Origin: Portulaca oleracea
Lineage: Eukaryota > Streptophyta > Magnoliopsida > Caryophyllales > Portulacaceae
Direction of reading: 5' to 3'
Assembly: GCA_029582165.1 (NCBI GenBank)
Contig: CM055888.1
Coordinates: forward strand, 28,907,408 to 28,971,407
DNA length: 64,000 nt
Position 1 is the stretch's first letter, and each line of letters begins with the position of its first letter. The position numbers and the translations under genes are program-made. Under the pieces are notes generated by a model. That model did no database searches, had not been told where the DNA came from, and saw only the letters and a list, made by a program, of their open reading frames with translations. Shown piece by piece: positions 23,431-34,560 of this stretch.

Positions 23431-23440
23431 TGTGGGAGTG
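23431..23440 (+). other. Putative polypurine tract
   Basis: tgtgggagtg lies directly before the 3' LTR start TGTTCGG at 23442. Its G-rich core matches the tracts in the two hairpin modules. Confidence 0.5.
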
Positions 23441-23441
23441 T

Positions 23442-24297
23442 TGTTCGGTCTTGTTTCGAGCCGAATTTTATATCATTTATAGGGTGTCTTGCTTGTTTTA
23501 GCATCTTAATTATATATTAGATATGATGCTTTTTAGTTTTGTAGGTTAATAATGTGTTAGAGCCAAAACTCGAGCAAAAATGGCAAAAACTGAGCAAAAT
23601 CCATCAAGCCTGAAATGCAGCAGCAAAGAAACTGGTCAGACGGGCGTCGCACCCGCGACACCATGGGTACGCGCTCGTGACCAGCTTCTGGTGTGTCATG
23701 ACATTGGCCAAGGCAATGGTGGACAAGAGCAGTCGCACCCGCGACGAGTTGTATCACGCCCGCGATAGGCGGCTGATCAGGGCCTTAGAATTTTTTGGTG
23801 GAAAAAGCTTAGGAAAAGGTTGCGCCCGAGTCACTTGCTATCACGCCCAAGATAGATTGGCGTCGCGCCCGTTACGGGAGGTGTCACGCCCGCGACGTGC
23901 GACCGAGACGGAAACTTACCAACGGACAAAAGCTTGTCGCGCCCGCAACAGGGACCGTCGCGCCAGCGATGGTCTGTTTTTCATGCGCAATTCTGGGTGA
24001 AAACGCTGTGTTTTGTGCAACAGTTTTGGGTTGTATAAATACTCTAAGTGACGAAATTAGTAGCAGCTAGGTTTTTTATTAGTTTTATCTACATTTTCCT
24101 TCTATGTTTTAGCATTATGTTCTTCTCTTAATTAGGGTTTTAAGCTTGATTGTTCTCGAAGATTCTTGAGTTCTTGATTGTAATCAACATTTCTTGCAAG
24201 TAATTTCAGAATTTCTTCCCTTGTTCTCTTGCTTTCTCTTGTTTTCACTGTTGATTGTGATTACTAGTTCATAGATAAGCCACCAAACTCAACCCAT
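23442..24297 (+). repeat. 3' LTR of the Athila-like element, truncated (family A)
   Basis: It starts TGTTCGGTCTTG and follows the 5' LTR to about 24297, where it breaks off into unrelated sequence. It contains the best-preserved motif cluster: GTCGC-type motifs start at 23646, 23667, 23732, 23753, 23862, 23883, 23936 and 23957, falling in pairs 21 bp apart. A TATA-like tataaatactct lies near 24034. Confidence 0.8.
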
Positions 24298-24542
24298 TAC
24301 TAGTGTATTCAGGTAAAAATTTTAACCTAATTAATCAAACTTGGACAATTTATTTGGGACAGAAATTTTAGGGCTTTTGGATTGCTGTTAACTTGCACAC
24401 CCCTATTATGTTTTTTGGGACTTTTTTTTGCGGTGTCCACTTACTCCAATTAAGAAAATTTCTTCCGAATAGAGAATCACAAATTTCTTTTGGTTAATGG
24501 TGTCCGTGGACACCCCTAAGTCACACATAGATCCGCCTATGT
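24298..24542. other. Junction sequence, unassigned
   Basis: This is AT-rich noncoding sequence after the break of the 3' LTR. It contains gtgtccgtggacacccctaa, a phrase common in plant repeats, but the element could not be named. Confidence 0.3.
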
Positions 24543-25938
24543 CTAGGTGAGGACAAGCGATCCTTAGCTTTGTCTTTGCCTCGTATTGAGCTTAGTGAGG
24601 TTGAGTGTTCCCAAACTACACAAAAGTTTCTTACTTCAGTCCTTTTTCCTTCACCCCCAAACCTCTTCAAGAATTCCTATTTATTCAAGAAGGGTGGACT
24701 TCATAGCGTGATCATGATCGGGTTGTTGGAGGGTTCATATAACGGATGATCGAGCCATGGAATGTGCCTTCATTTTAATTCCCAAGAGTTGAGGGCAACT
24801 CTTCTTTAAGAAGGGAAGTATGAACCATATTGGGATATGACAAATTCAAATAGGCCTATGGTCTCAAGTTTCCCTAGGACCTCCTTCTTTCCACAACTCG
24901 AGAAGATCGGGTGCGGTGTCCATTTTAAGGTGGACCCAAAACCTTGGAGACATATTTTGGTCGTCGTTGGGTGTGACATTCACTACAAATGGGATCCTGG
25001 CCCACTTGGTTGGAGTTACAAATCCTCATCAGGACCTACTTCGGGCCTTTGACGGGGCTCAGAATCTTTCGGCAAGAATAAGAGAGAAAGGTAAACCTAG
25101 AAAGCTGAAATGGACATGTCTTCATTCTTTTAATCATAACTTCTTTAATACAATCTCAATGGACTTCAAAGTTTGGGAATATCAATTAGACATTGAGAGC
25201 TTTCCATTGATATATTATGGGTCCAAAACAAAGTCTGGACAAAGAAGTTATGCGCGTTGGAAGTTCGGAAGAAAATCTGCCCCTAAGGCAATCACGATCG
25301 CAACGACAAGGGTCACGACCGGGACATCATCCCCTGGCCTAATTTTTGACAGGTGTCGGTGTCATGACCGTGACCTTAAGTGTCACGACCATGACATCTT
25401 GTGTCATGCTAGTGACGTCCTTCGGGTCCAGTGGCCCCTTGCGTCAGAAATGGATGTCGTGGCCGCAACACCCTTGTTTTGGACTTAGTTTTTTTTATTT
25501 TCCACCTCTTTCTTATATACCCCAAGGTTATGTTTTGTAAGGGACTTTTGATGACTTTTGATAAAATTGATTATGAATGGAATGGTGAAGCTAATGGCTT
25601 TCATTCTCCCTTAAATCTTGTTTACTTTATCCATAATTGCTATGTTATGGTGGTGTTGCAAGTCTCTTCTTTATTGATTATTGGTGGATGATTTCTTTAT
25701 CTAATCATAGTGGATTGCTAGTTTTTGGTAGTGGATTTTTCTTTTATCAAAGTCCATATAAATTTTTTTTTGGTGACTCAAGTTCTTTGGTATCTTTCTT
25801 TTCGATTGTGAATATTGTTTCTCAAGAATTATTATTATCAACAAGTTTATCATCATTCAATATCATCAAGATCATCCATTCATATCTCCATACACATGCA
25901 ACGATTATCTTATCATTCTCCCACCGCGCCACGCTCCA
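24543..25938 (+). repeat. Divergent family-B LTR
   Basis: From about 24900 it aligns with 3600-4618 and 8820-9852 with many substitutions: tccattttaaggtggaccca, the motif-rich stretch near 25300-25420, a TATA-like context near 25514, and the end tctcccaccgcgccacgctcca. It lacks the family-C LTR and is not followed by a recognisable initiator-Met site. It is clearly older than the copies in the tandem array. Confidence 0.65.
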
Positions 25939-25974
25939 ATCCTTTATCCGAAAATTTGGTCTTTGAAAAAAAAA

Positions 25975-26092
25975 ACTAGAGAGGCTAGCTTGGAACCTCA
26001 GGCTAGGCAAAAGGAGAGCGAGAGAACAAGAGAGGCTAGTTTGGAATCCCAGGCTAGGCAAAAAGAGAGTGAGAGAATAAAAGAGGCTAGCC
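25975..26092 (+). repeat. 51-bp tandem repeat (2.3 copies)
   Basis: Unit starts marked by gaggctag lie at 25981, 26032 and 26083, exactly 51 bp apart. The repeat keeps a frame of 17 residues (EASLEPQARQKESERTR-like). It follows an A-rich tract. I have no evidence that it is expressed. The stretch 26093-26379 holds nothing recognisable. Confidence 0.75.
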
Positions 26093-26379
26093 AGAAAACC
26101 CATCAGGGAAGGTTAGACAAAAAGAGAGTAAACCCTGGATGTTGAAATTCTTTCACGTCTCTGCTAGCATAATTCCTCGACCTTCCTTCTCTCAGACTTG
26201 GATCACCTTCACATCCGAATAGACAACCATCTCTCCTCCCACAACTTGAATCCATATGAGGTTAGTCCATCCTTTCTAACCATCAAGCCTTAGCTAAAAC
26301 TTGGTCATCTGTCATTCATGACATGCCTTTATTCGACCTTCGAACCACATACTTTCCATCATCTCACCCCATGAACCCA

Positions 26380-27710
26380 TGATGTATAATGGGATCAAAA
26401 CTAGGGTTTGATCAATTACACATCATAGGGGAGACGTGCAACCAATCTGAATATGGGATGCTTCACGTGAATAAGAGAGAAAGAGATGTAATGGTTCACG
26501 TGAGAAACCAGGATCTATGGGAAGCTTTTGCGACGTGAGGTCTTTTGTGAGATGAGGAATGATAAAGATTGAATCTTTGAGAGGTTGAAAGGAGAGAGAG
26601 GGAGGGTACGTGAGAGAGAGAGAGAGGATTCTTGGCGTGAGGCCTTTGAGAGAGGGAGATTTGAGAGAGAAAATTTGAGAGGGATGTTTGGGAGAGGAAG
26701 ATGGGATTAGGGTTTACGGGAGCGAGAGTTGGCGTTGGGAGAGAGAGATGGTGATTGACGTGGATGAGAGAAAAAAGAAGGAACTTGGATTTTTTTGGAT
26801 TTTGGGATTCATCAAATGAAAAGACTTGTTTTTGGGTTTTGGTTTTAATCAAACTAGAGACTTGTTTTTGGATTTTGGGTTTAAAGAATCAAACAAAAGG
26901 TAAAAGAAAAAAACAAAGATAGATAAAGGGATCATACTTGTTACAGAAACACCTTCAAGATGAAACCCTAGGGCTACTTGTTCTTCCACCTAGTTATAGA
27001 AACACCTATTAGGTTTCAGAGACAAGCTCTTCCTCACCACTTGGTTGTCATACCAAGATACAATAGAAGAGATCAAACGAGGTTTATCCAAACACTCAAG
27101 AAGGTAAGCTCAAAGCTTGATTCATAACTCAAAACTGGAATGCCCTTGAGAGGCTACAAGCCTAGCTATTTATACTACTAAAGTCCTAAAGATTGGCGTG
27201 CAAGCCATCTTTTCTTACTAGGACTCTTATTTCTTGGCATACAAGCCAAGGACTCCTACTATTACTACTGCTAGACACCATCTATGACACCACACACCTT
27301 CTAGATCATTCTTGACTATTCTAGATTAATCTAGACTCCTACGACTTGGTGCCCAAGTTTATATATATTACATGGCACCTCAAAAAACTGGAAATGTAAA
27401 TAAAACTCTAGAAATGTAAAGAAATACATCAAAAGGCCAAAACCGTGAAATTCAAATTGAAATGGTCCCAAATGTGAAATTCATCTTGAAATGGTCAGAA
27501 ATGTGAAATTCTCTTTGGGCTTGAACTTGGGCCTTTGACGTATGACTTGGAGTCTCTTAGGATGTTTGAACATCTTCTTGCCATAGGGAGCACACAATAT
27601 GAATGGGCCTATAGGTCTTTATGCTCAATCTTTCCTTCATAGCTCGTGTTATCTCCTTGCAAAAGTAATGGGTCTTCTTTGATGTTTTGGGCGTGGGCCA
27701 AAATACATCA
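26380..27710 (-). repeat. 3' LTR of the minus-strand gypsy element
   Basis: This 1331-bp LTR matches 29852-31247 with small indels. It contains a purine-rich (on the plus strand) GAGA region near 26590-26690. The 3' end of the pol frame (27557-27710) overlaps it. Confidence 0.9.
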
Positions 27711-29455
27711 TTACCCCCTTGTTGAAAAAAGTTTGTCCTCTCTTTCTCAACCTTTTCAAAAACTTCAGTTGGCCCATCATTCTTCTTCACGTGAACCAGG
27801 GCCGCCACAACAGATGGGAGACGAAGAGCATAATCCTTCACGTGAACTATGGTCTCCTCAACAGATTGGAATTGGGCCTTCTTCATTGGGTTTGGCCCTC
27901 CATCATCCTCCATGAATCTTGGGTCTCCATAGGTGAGCCCAAGGCTATATGAATCCCTATTTCCTTCCATGAACCTTGGGTCCCCAAAGGTGAGACCAAA
28001 GCTAGGCAGATCTCTATCATTCTTCCCTGGTTGCCAAGAATCTGTCCTTGAACTCGATTGATTGCAAGAGACCTTCTTAATGTGTGAATGGGGCTGGTCA
28101 CCATTATCTTCCATGCATCTAGGATCACTGAACTTCTCATTGTGATAGGATAAGGGACGACCCTCTTGATATAGAACAGTTAGAACTGCTCCAATATCAA
28201 CTCCAGAAGCATCACACTCAACTTTAAACTTTTGATCACAACTAGGTAGGGTTAAGATAGGTGTGTTGCAAAGTTGCTCTTTGACATTGTCGAACACCTG
28301 TTGTATTGTTGGTGTCCATGAAAATAGCTTGGTCATAGGAGATAAAATAGTGCTGAATTTCTTCACAAACCTCATATAGGAAGAAGCCAAGCTGTGGGAG
28401 CTCCTGATGTCGTGAATACTGATAGGAGTAGGCCACTCCTTGATTGCTTTGATCTTTCCTTCATCAACCTTGATTACTTCAGACAAAAGAGTATAGCCAA
28501 GAGAGACTATGTTGTTGAAGAAGTGACACTTGGACAAATTCCAACATATCTTCTCGTGAGCTAAGATCTCCAAAACAGATGGGAGGTGAAAATTTTGATC
28601 TTTCTCACTCTTGCTATTCACAAGTATGTCACCAAAGTAGATAGCACACTTGCCAATAAGGGACTTCAAAACCCGAGTCATCAATCTCATAAAAATTGAG
28701 GGAGCATTAGTTAGACCAAAAAGCTTGACTAACCATTCATAGAGATCTCTTTTAGTTTTGATAGCAGTGTCCCCTTGAATTCGAACTAGATCAAGGTACC
28801 CACATCTTGGACCAGTCTTTGAAATGGTTTGGGTACCATCTAGCTTGCCTATTAGATCTTCAATTCGAGGAAAGTTGTACTTGATAGGACTCTTGCTGAT
28901 GCACAGACGTTGGTTTCCTTCTTTCTTTGTAACCACAAGGGTAGGGTTGGTGCATGGACTGACAATTTCCCTGATCGTACCCTTTGTTTGAAGATCTTCA
29001 TCTTGCTTTTGAACCTCTGGAACATCACTAGGGCTCACGTGATCATTCTCATGCTGGATCTCACGTTGAGAGGGCATTGTTGATGTTTTCTCATCTAGGA
29101 TCTCGTGAGAGGTGACGAGAGGGGGTTCTTTTGTGGGATTTTCGTGGCTAGGATTTGTGTTTAGGATCGAGGGAATGATCTCCTTATGCTCACTAAACTC
29201 AGGACGTTTTGTGGTCTTACAAGTGGGGAGATTGGGATCACTCTCTTTGGGTTGGGATGGTGGGGCTGTTTTCAGTAGAGCTAGGGTTATCTTCTTATTT
29301 TGAAACTTGGAGGTATATGTATTAGCCCTTCCATCATGAATGACACTCCTGTCAAATAGCCACGGTCTTCCAAGCAGAATATGACAAGCATACATAAGCA
29401 AAACGTCACACTTTAGAGAATCTTTATAAAATTTGCCAATGGAAAAGCTTACCAT
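27557..29455 (-). pseudogene. Gypsy pol remnant: protease end, RT, partial RNase H
   Basis: A single open frame of 632 codons. N-terminal LLGRPWLFDRSVIHDG is the end of the retropepsin. RT blocks follow: NPTLVVTKKEG, YNFPRIEDLIGKLDG, LYEWLVKLFGLTNAPSIFM and the region after the active site. At motif A the expected Asp reads Gly (KTGPRCGY), and the YFDD box reads YFGD, so catalysis should be lost. RNase H begins (VECDASGVDIGAVL) and then stops. The remaining 150 or so residues hold three copies of a GDPRFME-type repeat and no integrase. A 632-codon frame in an enzyme lacking both of these catalytic residues is odd: either decay is recent or the frame is kept for another reason. Confidence 0.75.
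27711..27722 (-). other. Polypurine tract of the minus-strand gypsy element
   Basis: On the minus strand AAGGGGGTAA directly precedes the 3' LTR, which is where plus-strand priming would occur. Confidence 0.65.
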
Positions 29456-29461
29456 ACACCA

Positions 29462-29719
29462 TTAAGTCACTTGTAAATCTTCACCCTGATTAAGCCGGTG
29501 GATGGTGTATAGCTTTGGATGAGGACTCGTTTCCAGTTGGAGTTGGTCCACCATAGTAGTTGATACCACATTGGTGCTGCTTCCTCCATCTACGATTAAA
29601 GAACATACCTTGCCATTGATAGTACATCGAGAGTGGAAGATGGTCTCTCGTTGTTGTTGATATTCAGACACAGGAGAGCCACTAAGAATTCTTCTCACCA
29701 TAAACATCTCGTTCGCCAT
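29462..29719 (-). pseudogene. Gypsy aspartic protease, N-terminal part
   Basis: 85 codons with VDGGSSTNVVSTTMVDQL. The active-site triplet is DGG, where most relatives have DSG or DTG; DGG is seen in plant gypsy elements. It is followed by a stop two codons before the pol frame at 29455, which continues in line with it. Gag is not present between this and the primer-binding site, so only about 130 bp of leader remain. Confidence 0.7.
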
Positions 29720-29833
29720 GAGGGCTTTTTCGGGAATGGACGGAAGTGTGTTTAGTCGTTTGTGGAGCTAGGGGCGTTGGGAAGGAGTGTTTGGAAAGTT
29801 TGGATGTGATTGGGGTTGCACAAACAAACCTAA

Positions 29834-29845
29834 GCTCTGATACCA
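29834..29845 (-). other. Primer-binding site, initiator tRNA-Met
   Basis: On the minus strand TGGTATCAGAGC lies six bases inside the 5' LTR end, a perfect match to the usual site. Confidence 0.9.
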
Positions 29846-29851
29846 AAATTA

Positions 29852-31247
29852 TGATGTATAACGGGATCAAAACTAGGGTTTGATCAATTATACATCATAG
29901 GGGAGATGTGCAACCCATTTGAATATGGGATGCTTCACGTGAATAAGAGAGAGAGATGGGAGGGTTCACGTGAGAAACCAAGATCTGTGGGAAGCTTTAG
30001 CAACGTGAGGTCTTTTGTGAGAGGAGGAATGAGAAAGATTGAATCTTTGAGAGGTTGAAAGGAGAGAGAGGGAGGATGACGTGAGAGAGAGAGAGGATTC
30101 TTGGCGTGCTGACTTTGAGAGAGGGAGATTTGAGAGAGAGAATTTGAGAGGGACGTTTGGGAGAGGAAGATGGGATTAGGGTTTGTGGGAGCGAGAGTTG
30201 GCATTGGGAGAGAGAGATGGAGATTGACGTGGATGAGAGAAAAAAAAGAGGGAACTTGGATTTTTTTGGATTTTGGGATTCATCAAAAGAAAAGACTTGT
30301 TTTTAGGTTTTGGTTTTAATCAAACTAGAAAGACTTGTTTTTGGATTTTGGGTTTAAAGAATCAAACAAAAGGTAAAAGATAAAAACAAAGATAGATCAA
30401 GGGATCATACTTGTTACAGAAACACCTTCAAAATGAAACCCTAGGGCTACTTGTTATTCCACCTAGTTACAGAAATACCTTCTAGGTTTCAGAGACAAGC
30501 TCTTCCTCACCACTTGGATTGAGTGAGAGATTCGACAATCACCCGATCCTAACTTGCCATACCAAGATACAATAGAAGAGATCAAACGAGGTTTATCCAA
30601 ACACTCAGGGGGGGTAAGCTCAAAGCTTGATTCATAACTCAAAACTGGAATGCCCTTGAGAGGCTACAAGCCTAGCTATTTATACTACTAAAGTCCTAAA
30701 CCTCCTAGGACTCTCAAGATTGGCGTGCAAGCCATATTTTCTTACTAGGACTCTTATTGCTTGGCATACAAGCCAAGGACTCCTACTATTACTACTGCTA
30801 GACGCCATCTATGACACTACACACCTTCTAGATCATTCTAGAACATTCTAGACTATTCTAGATTAATCTAGACTCCTACGACTTGGTGCCCAAGTTTATA
30901 TATATTATTTGGAACCTCACAAAACTGGAAATGTAAATAAAACCCTAGAAATGTAAAGAAATACATCAAAAGGCCCAAACCGTGAAATTCAAACTGAAAT
31001 GGTCCCAAATGTGAAATTCATCTTGAAATGGTCAGAAATGTGAAATTCTCTTTGGGCTTGAACTTGGGCCTTTGACGTGTTACTTGGAGTCTCTTAGGAT
31101 GTTTGAACATCCTCTTGCCATAGGGAGCACACAATATGAATGGGCCTATGGGTCTTTATGCTCAATCTTTCCTTCATAGCTCGTGCTATCTCCTTGCAAA
31201 AGTAATGGGCCTTCTTTGATGTTTTTGGCGTGTGCCAAAATACATCA
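29852..31247 (-). repeat. 5' LTR of the minus-strand gypsy element
   Basis: This 1396-bp copy carries the same TGATGTAT...ATACATCA ends as the left copy, and differs from it by a few indels (for example near 30510-30560). Confidence 0.9.
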
Positions 31248-32106
31248 ACCCATCTTGCCATCATTAGACTTACCCTCTTTTTCCAACCCTTTTAATCCTC
31301 CCATACCGTCAGAGCTTTTAGTCTCGGTCTTTAGTGCAAGTGCTAGATTCGATATTTCGAGGCCCGTTCTCAGCACACCTGAGCAAGGCCCATCCGTCAA
31401 GAACAAGAAATCGGCACATCTATGGCTAATTGTGTCCGACACAAGAGAAGTTAAGAGTTCATTTGAACCGGGGCAGAACTATATGGATTATATTGTTAAA
31501 CAAATTAACAATATGTTGTTGATTATCACGAAGATATATCAATATTTGAAAGTTATTCAGAAGTTGTTATGCATATAGCGGATACACATACAACTTAACA
31601 CTAATCCAGTACATGAAGTAGATTATATTGGACTTACATAAAACTTATTTATATAAGTATGATTAATTTCTTATACGTAAAAATGAATTTTATGTTTTGT
31701 CATGTAAAACTAATATTCAAGAGTCTAATTGGTTGCAACTAACTTACTTTACAAGTGGGAATTACAAAATTTAATCGGTCATAAATGTAAGACGAATTTA
31801 CACAATAAGATAAATAAAACGAATTTATATATTAATCTTAGACAAGTAAGATATGGCTACACAACATATCATAAAATTTTCAATTGATTACTCCTTGTAG
31901 AACAAATTTACATAGGATGGTATATAAAATAAATTTATATATCATTAATCAATGCTAAACTTAATCAATAAATATTACATGAAACAAAATTATATAATAA
32001 GCATATAAAATAAAATTTTATTGCATTTGATTGGCTTTAGATGATATGGAACAAAATCATATAATCTTTGACTAAGATGAGGTTATATAAAACAAATTCA
32101 CATACT
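31248..32106. other. AT-rich noncoding region with recurring TGTAAAACAAATTTACA-like words
   Basis: No gene was seen. Short near-palindromic words built from TGTAAA and TTTACA recur irregularly here and again at 32500-32750, 34080-34560 and 35520-35860. The region may be the decayed interior of an older element. Confidence 0.4.
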
Positions 32107-32115
32107 CAAACTTAG

Positions 32116-32467
32116 GAAAAAGTTACTTGGAGATACCCTAAGTTTTGGTGAAATATTTTTCAGGTACCTCAACTTTTCAAAACTCATTTTGGGGTACCCT
32201 TAATTTTTGGGTTAGTAATTATTAGGTGCTTTTCCGGTCATCAATTTGGCTAAGTGACCAAAATACCCTTATTCTTCCACTTTTGAAGAAATATCATTGA
32301 AGAAGAAGAATAAGGGTATTTCGATCATTTAATAAAATTTATGGTCGGAAAAACACCAAATAATTAATAACCCAAAAATTAAGGGTGCCTCAAAATGAAT
32401 TTTGAAAATTTGGGGTACCGAAAAATAGTTTCCCCAAATATTAGGGTACCTCCGAGTAATTCTTTTG
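32116..32467. mobile_element. MITE, Mutator-type (9-bp target duplication), copy 1
   Basis: A 352-bp foldback element: the left arm (ttacttggagataccctaag) pairs with the right arm (tagggtacctccgagtaa) over more than 100 bp. The perfect 9-bp direct repeat caaacttag flanks it (32107-32115 and 32468-32476). It has no ORF. It is the same family as 54827-55185. The 9-bp duplication is typical of Mutator-like elements. Confidence 0.88.
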
Positions 32468-32765
32468 CAAACTTAGTGTTTAATAACCTTTTTTGTAATA
32501 CAGAAATCACATAAGAAGTTTCACTTGTCATTTTATAAGTCCCAATTGATCAATTCGAAATATGTAAAATAAAATTACATGATCATTACACAAAGTTAGT
32601 TTATATAATTATATTAGTTATCCCTTTTGTGCAAAACTAATTTACATAAAGAACATGACATGAATGACTATAAAACCTCATAAAACAAATTTATATTTAT
32701 AGTCACATTGGTCATACATGAAACATATTTATGTACTTTTATATAAGACTAACTCATATTATATA

Positions 32766-32767
<2 letters not shown>

Positions 32768-32813
<46 letters not shown>

Positions 32814-32833
32814 TATATATATATATATATATA
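32768..32833. repeat. (TA)n microsatellite, left of the foldback element
   Basis: About 66 bp of TA repeats with one interruption (ataattat). Confidence 0.9.
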
Positions 32834-33937
32834 GGGAACAAATCCAGTAGGAAGAGAATTTAGTTAGGAAGGTAGGAAGGGACGATCTCGGTCGTCCATC
32901 TTTAATCCAATGGCTGGGAGCAAAACCACTCTTTAACATCTAAAAACCGCCATACGTGTGGGATTCTGGGAAGAAATTTATTTTTTTAATTGTTCTAGGA
33001 TTTTGGATTGACTTGGACAGAATATTTAAGGGATTTGGAGAGAGAAATTGGAAGAAGGGGAATGTCTAAAATTAGAGGATTATTTGAATTATTTGAATTA
33101 ATGGCGTGATTTATGGGATATATGGGCATTTGTTGATTTTTATTTTTTTAAAAGAAAAAGCATCTAAATGTAAATAAGGAAATTGCTTAAATTTTGGGTT
33201 TCTATGATTTGAAGAGAAAAAGAACCTGTTGTAATGTAGATTTTGATCACACTCTTTACCTTTGATGATCGCACTGACTGGTAATTTGATGACGACATTC
33301 TTCATTTTTGATGACCACACTGATTGGTATTAAATTTTGACCACACTATGTGAATTTGATGACGACACTGATTGGTATTTCATGACCACACTATTTGCAT
33401 TTCATGACCACACTGACTGGTATTAGATTTTGACCACACTATTTGACTTTGATGACCACACTATTTGCCTTTGATGACCACAATGACCGGTATTAGATTG
33501 CGACCACATTATTTACCTTTTGATGTCCCTACTGACAGTATTTAATAACTAAACTCTTTGCCTTCATGACCACAGTGACTGGTATTTGATGTCCACACTC
33601 TTTGCATTTGATGACCACACTGTAATTGTGATTGTCCATTGACAAACGATATATTTGTTGTAATTGATGAATAATTCTTAGCAATCATATCTTTAAAATT
33701 GATTTTATTTTTTAGGCAAGAATAATCATATTTTTATTTCATTAAATACTTTCCCTTAATTGTCTCTAACTAACTATTCTTCTTTTTCAAAATAGAAAAC
33801 CACTAGTTGTTTTTTAAGGAGTGGAAAGTGGTTTTTCATTAAAATACCACATGTGTGACAGTTTTAATCTCATCCGTCGGATCCGGATTGAACGCTCCAG
33901 ATTGCTTCTTCCTACCTTCTTACCTAAACTATCTTGC

Positions 33938-33940
<3 letters not shown>
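32834..33940. mobile_element. Foldback element nested in (TA)n
   Basis: The left terminal region (agtaggaagagaatttag, ggaaggtaggaag) is the inverted counterpart of the right terminus near 33900-33940 (cttcctaccttcttacctaa), imperfect over about 43 bp. TA repeats stand on both sides, as in rice Micron-type MITEs that sit in (TA)n. The core is a minisatellite. I see no transposase. Confidence 0.6.
33240..33625. repeat. Minisatellite of gatgaccacactg units
   Basis: About fifteen diverged units of roughly 22-24 bp, alternating between forms ending in gactggtatt and atttgccttt. A coding role is unlikely, as units vary in length. Confidence 0.8.
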
Positions 33941-34009
<69 letters not shown>

Positions 34010-34032
34010 CTATATATATATATATGTATGTA

Positions 34033-34073
<41 letters not shown>
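33941..34073. repeat. (TA)n microsatellite with tgtatgtatc interruptions
   Basis: About 130 bp of TA repeats, with two tatgtatgtatctata interruptions. Tyr/Ile-repeat frames here are artefacts of the dinucleotide. Confidence 0.9.
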
Positions 34074-34077
<4 letters not shown>

Positions 34078-34560
34078 AATTTATAGAAATATCATGTACT
34101 CATAATTTCATAACTTGTAATACTGATTACAACTCCTTAGGCACATAACTATATGAAACATAGACACATAAAATTATAAAACATCAAATAATCCATGTGA
34201 TATATTATAAAACACAACTGTAAGTCTACTATGTAAAACTGAATTACATATATACTATCTCATAGTTGAAAGACCTAAGAAGTCAAACTTTATATGAACA
34301 AATCTAACATAAAGTCTACAAAGCAAATTTTGTATGTGATATTGTAAATATGACAATATATTCACATTAATTCTAAACATAACAATATCATATTATTCAT
34401 ATACTATATAAAACTAATTCTACAACTCGTACGAATAATTAAGACATACAGAACTCATTTATATTAGAGTCATGTAAACGAATTTACAATAACAGGTGAA
34501 ACTAATTTACAGTTCACATGTCGTCCACATGTAAAACAAATTTACAAGTAACATATATGA

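Larger units (their letters stand above)
11277..24297 (+). mobile_element. Decayed Athila-lineage Ty3/gypsy retrotransposon
   Basis: The order is 5' LTR (11277-12557), tRNA-Asp primer-binding site, gag, protease-RT-RNase H-integrase, a second ORF after pol, a purine-rich tract and a truncated 3' LTR. A long post-pol region with an extra ORF and a tRNA-Asp primer are established features of the Athila lineage. The ends of the LTR form an inverted repeat: TGTTCG at 23442 and CGAACA ending at 12557. The 3' LTR breaks off at about 24297 and the 5' LTR has lost its first bases, so no target duplication can be seen. An 880-bp LTR-like insertion splits gag from protease. Confidence 0.85.
26380..31247 (-). 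mobile_element. Non-autonomous Ty3/gypsy element with intact ends
   Basis: Two direct repeats (26380-27710 and 29852-31247) bound a 2.1-kb internal region. Each begins TGATGTAT and ends ATACATCA, an 8-bp inverted terminal repeat. The 5-bp target duplication ACCCA occurs at 26375-26379 and 31248-31252. The element runs on the minus strand: the primer-binding site is beside the right LTR and the purine tract beside the left LTR. Coding sequence is limited to protease, RT and part of RNase H, with no integrase, so movement would need proteins from elsewhere. Confidence 0.92.

Noticed and set aside
33821..34148. Two overlapping frames with long Tyr/Ile repeats
   Set aside because: They are direct translations of the (TA)n microsatellite.
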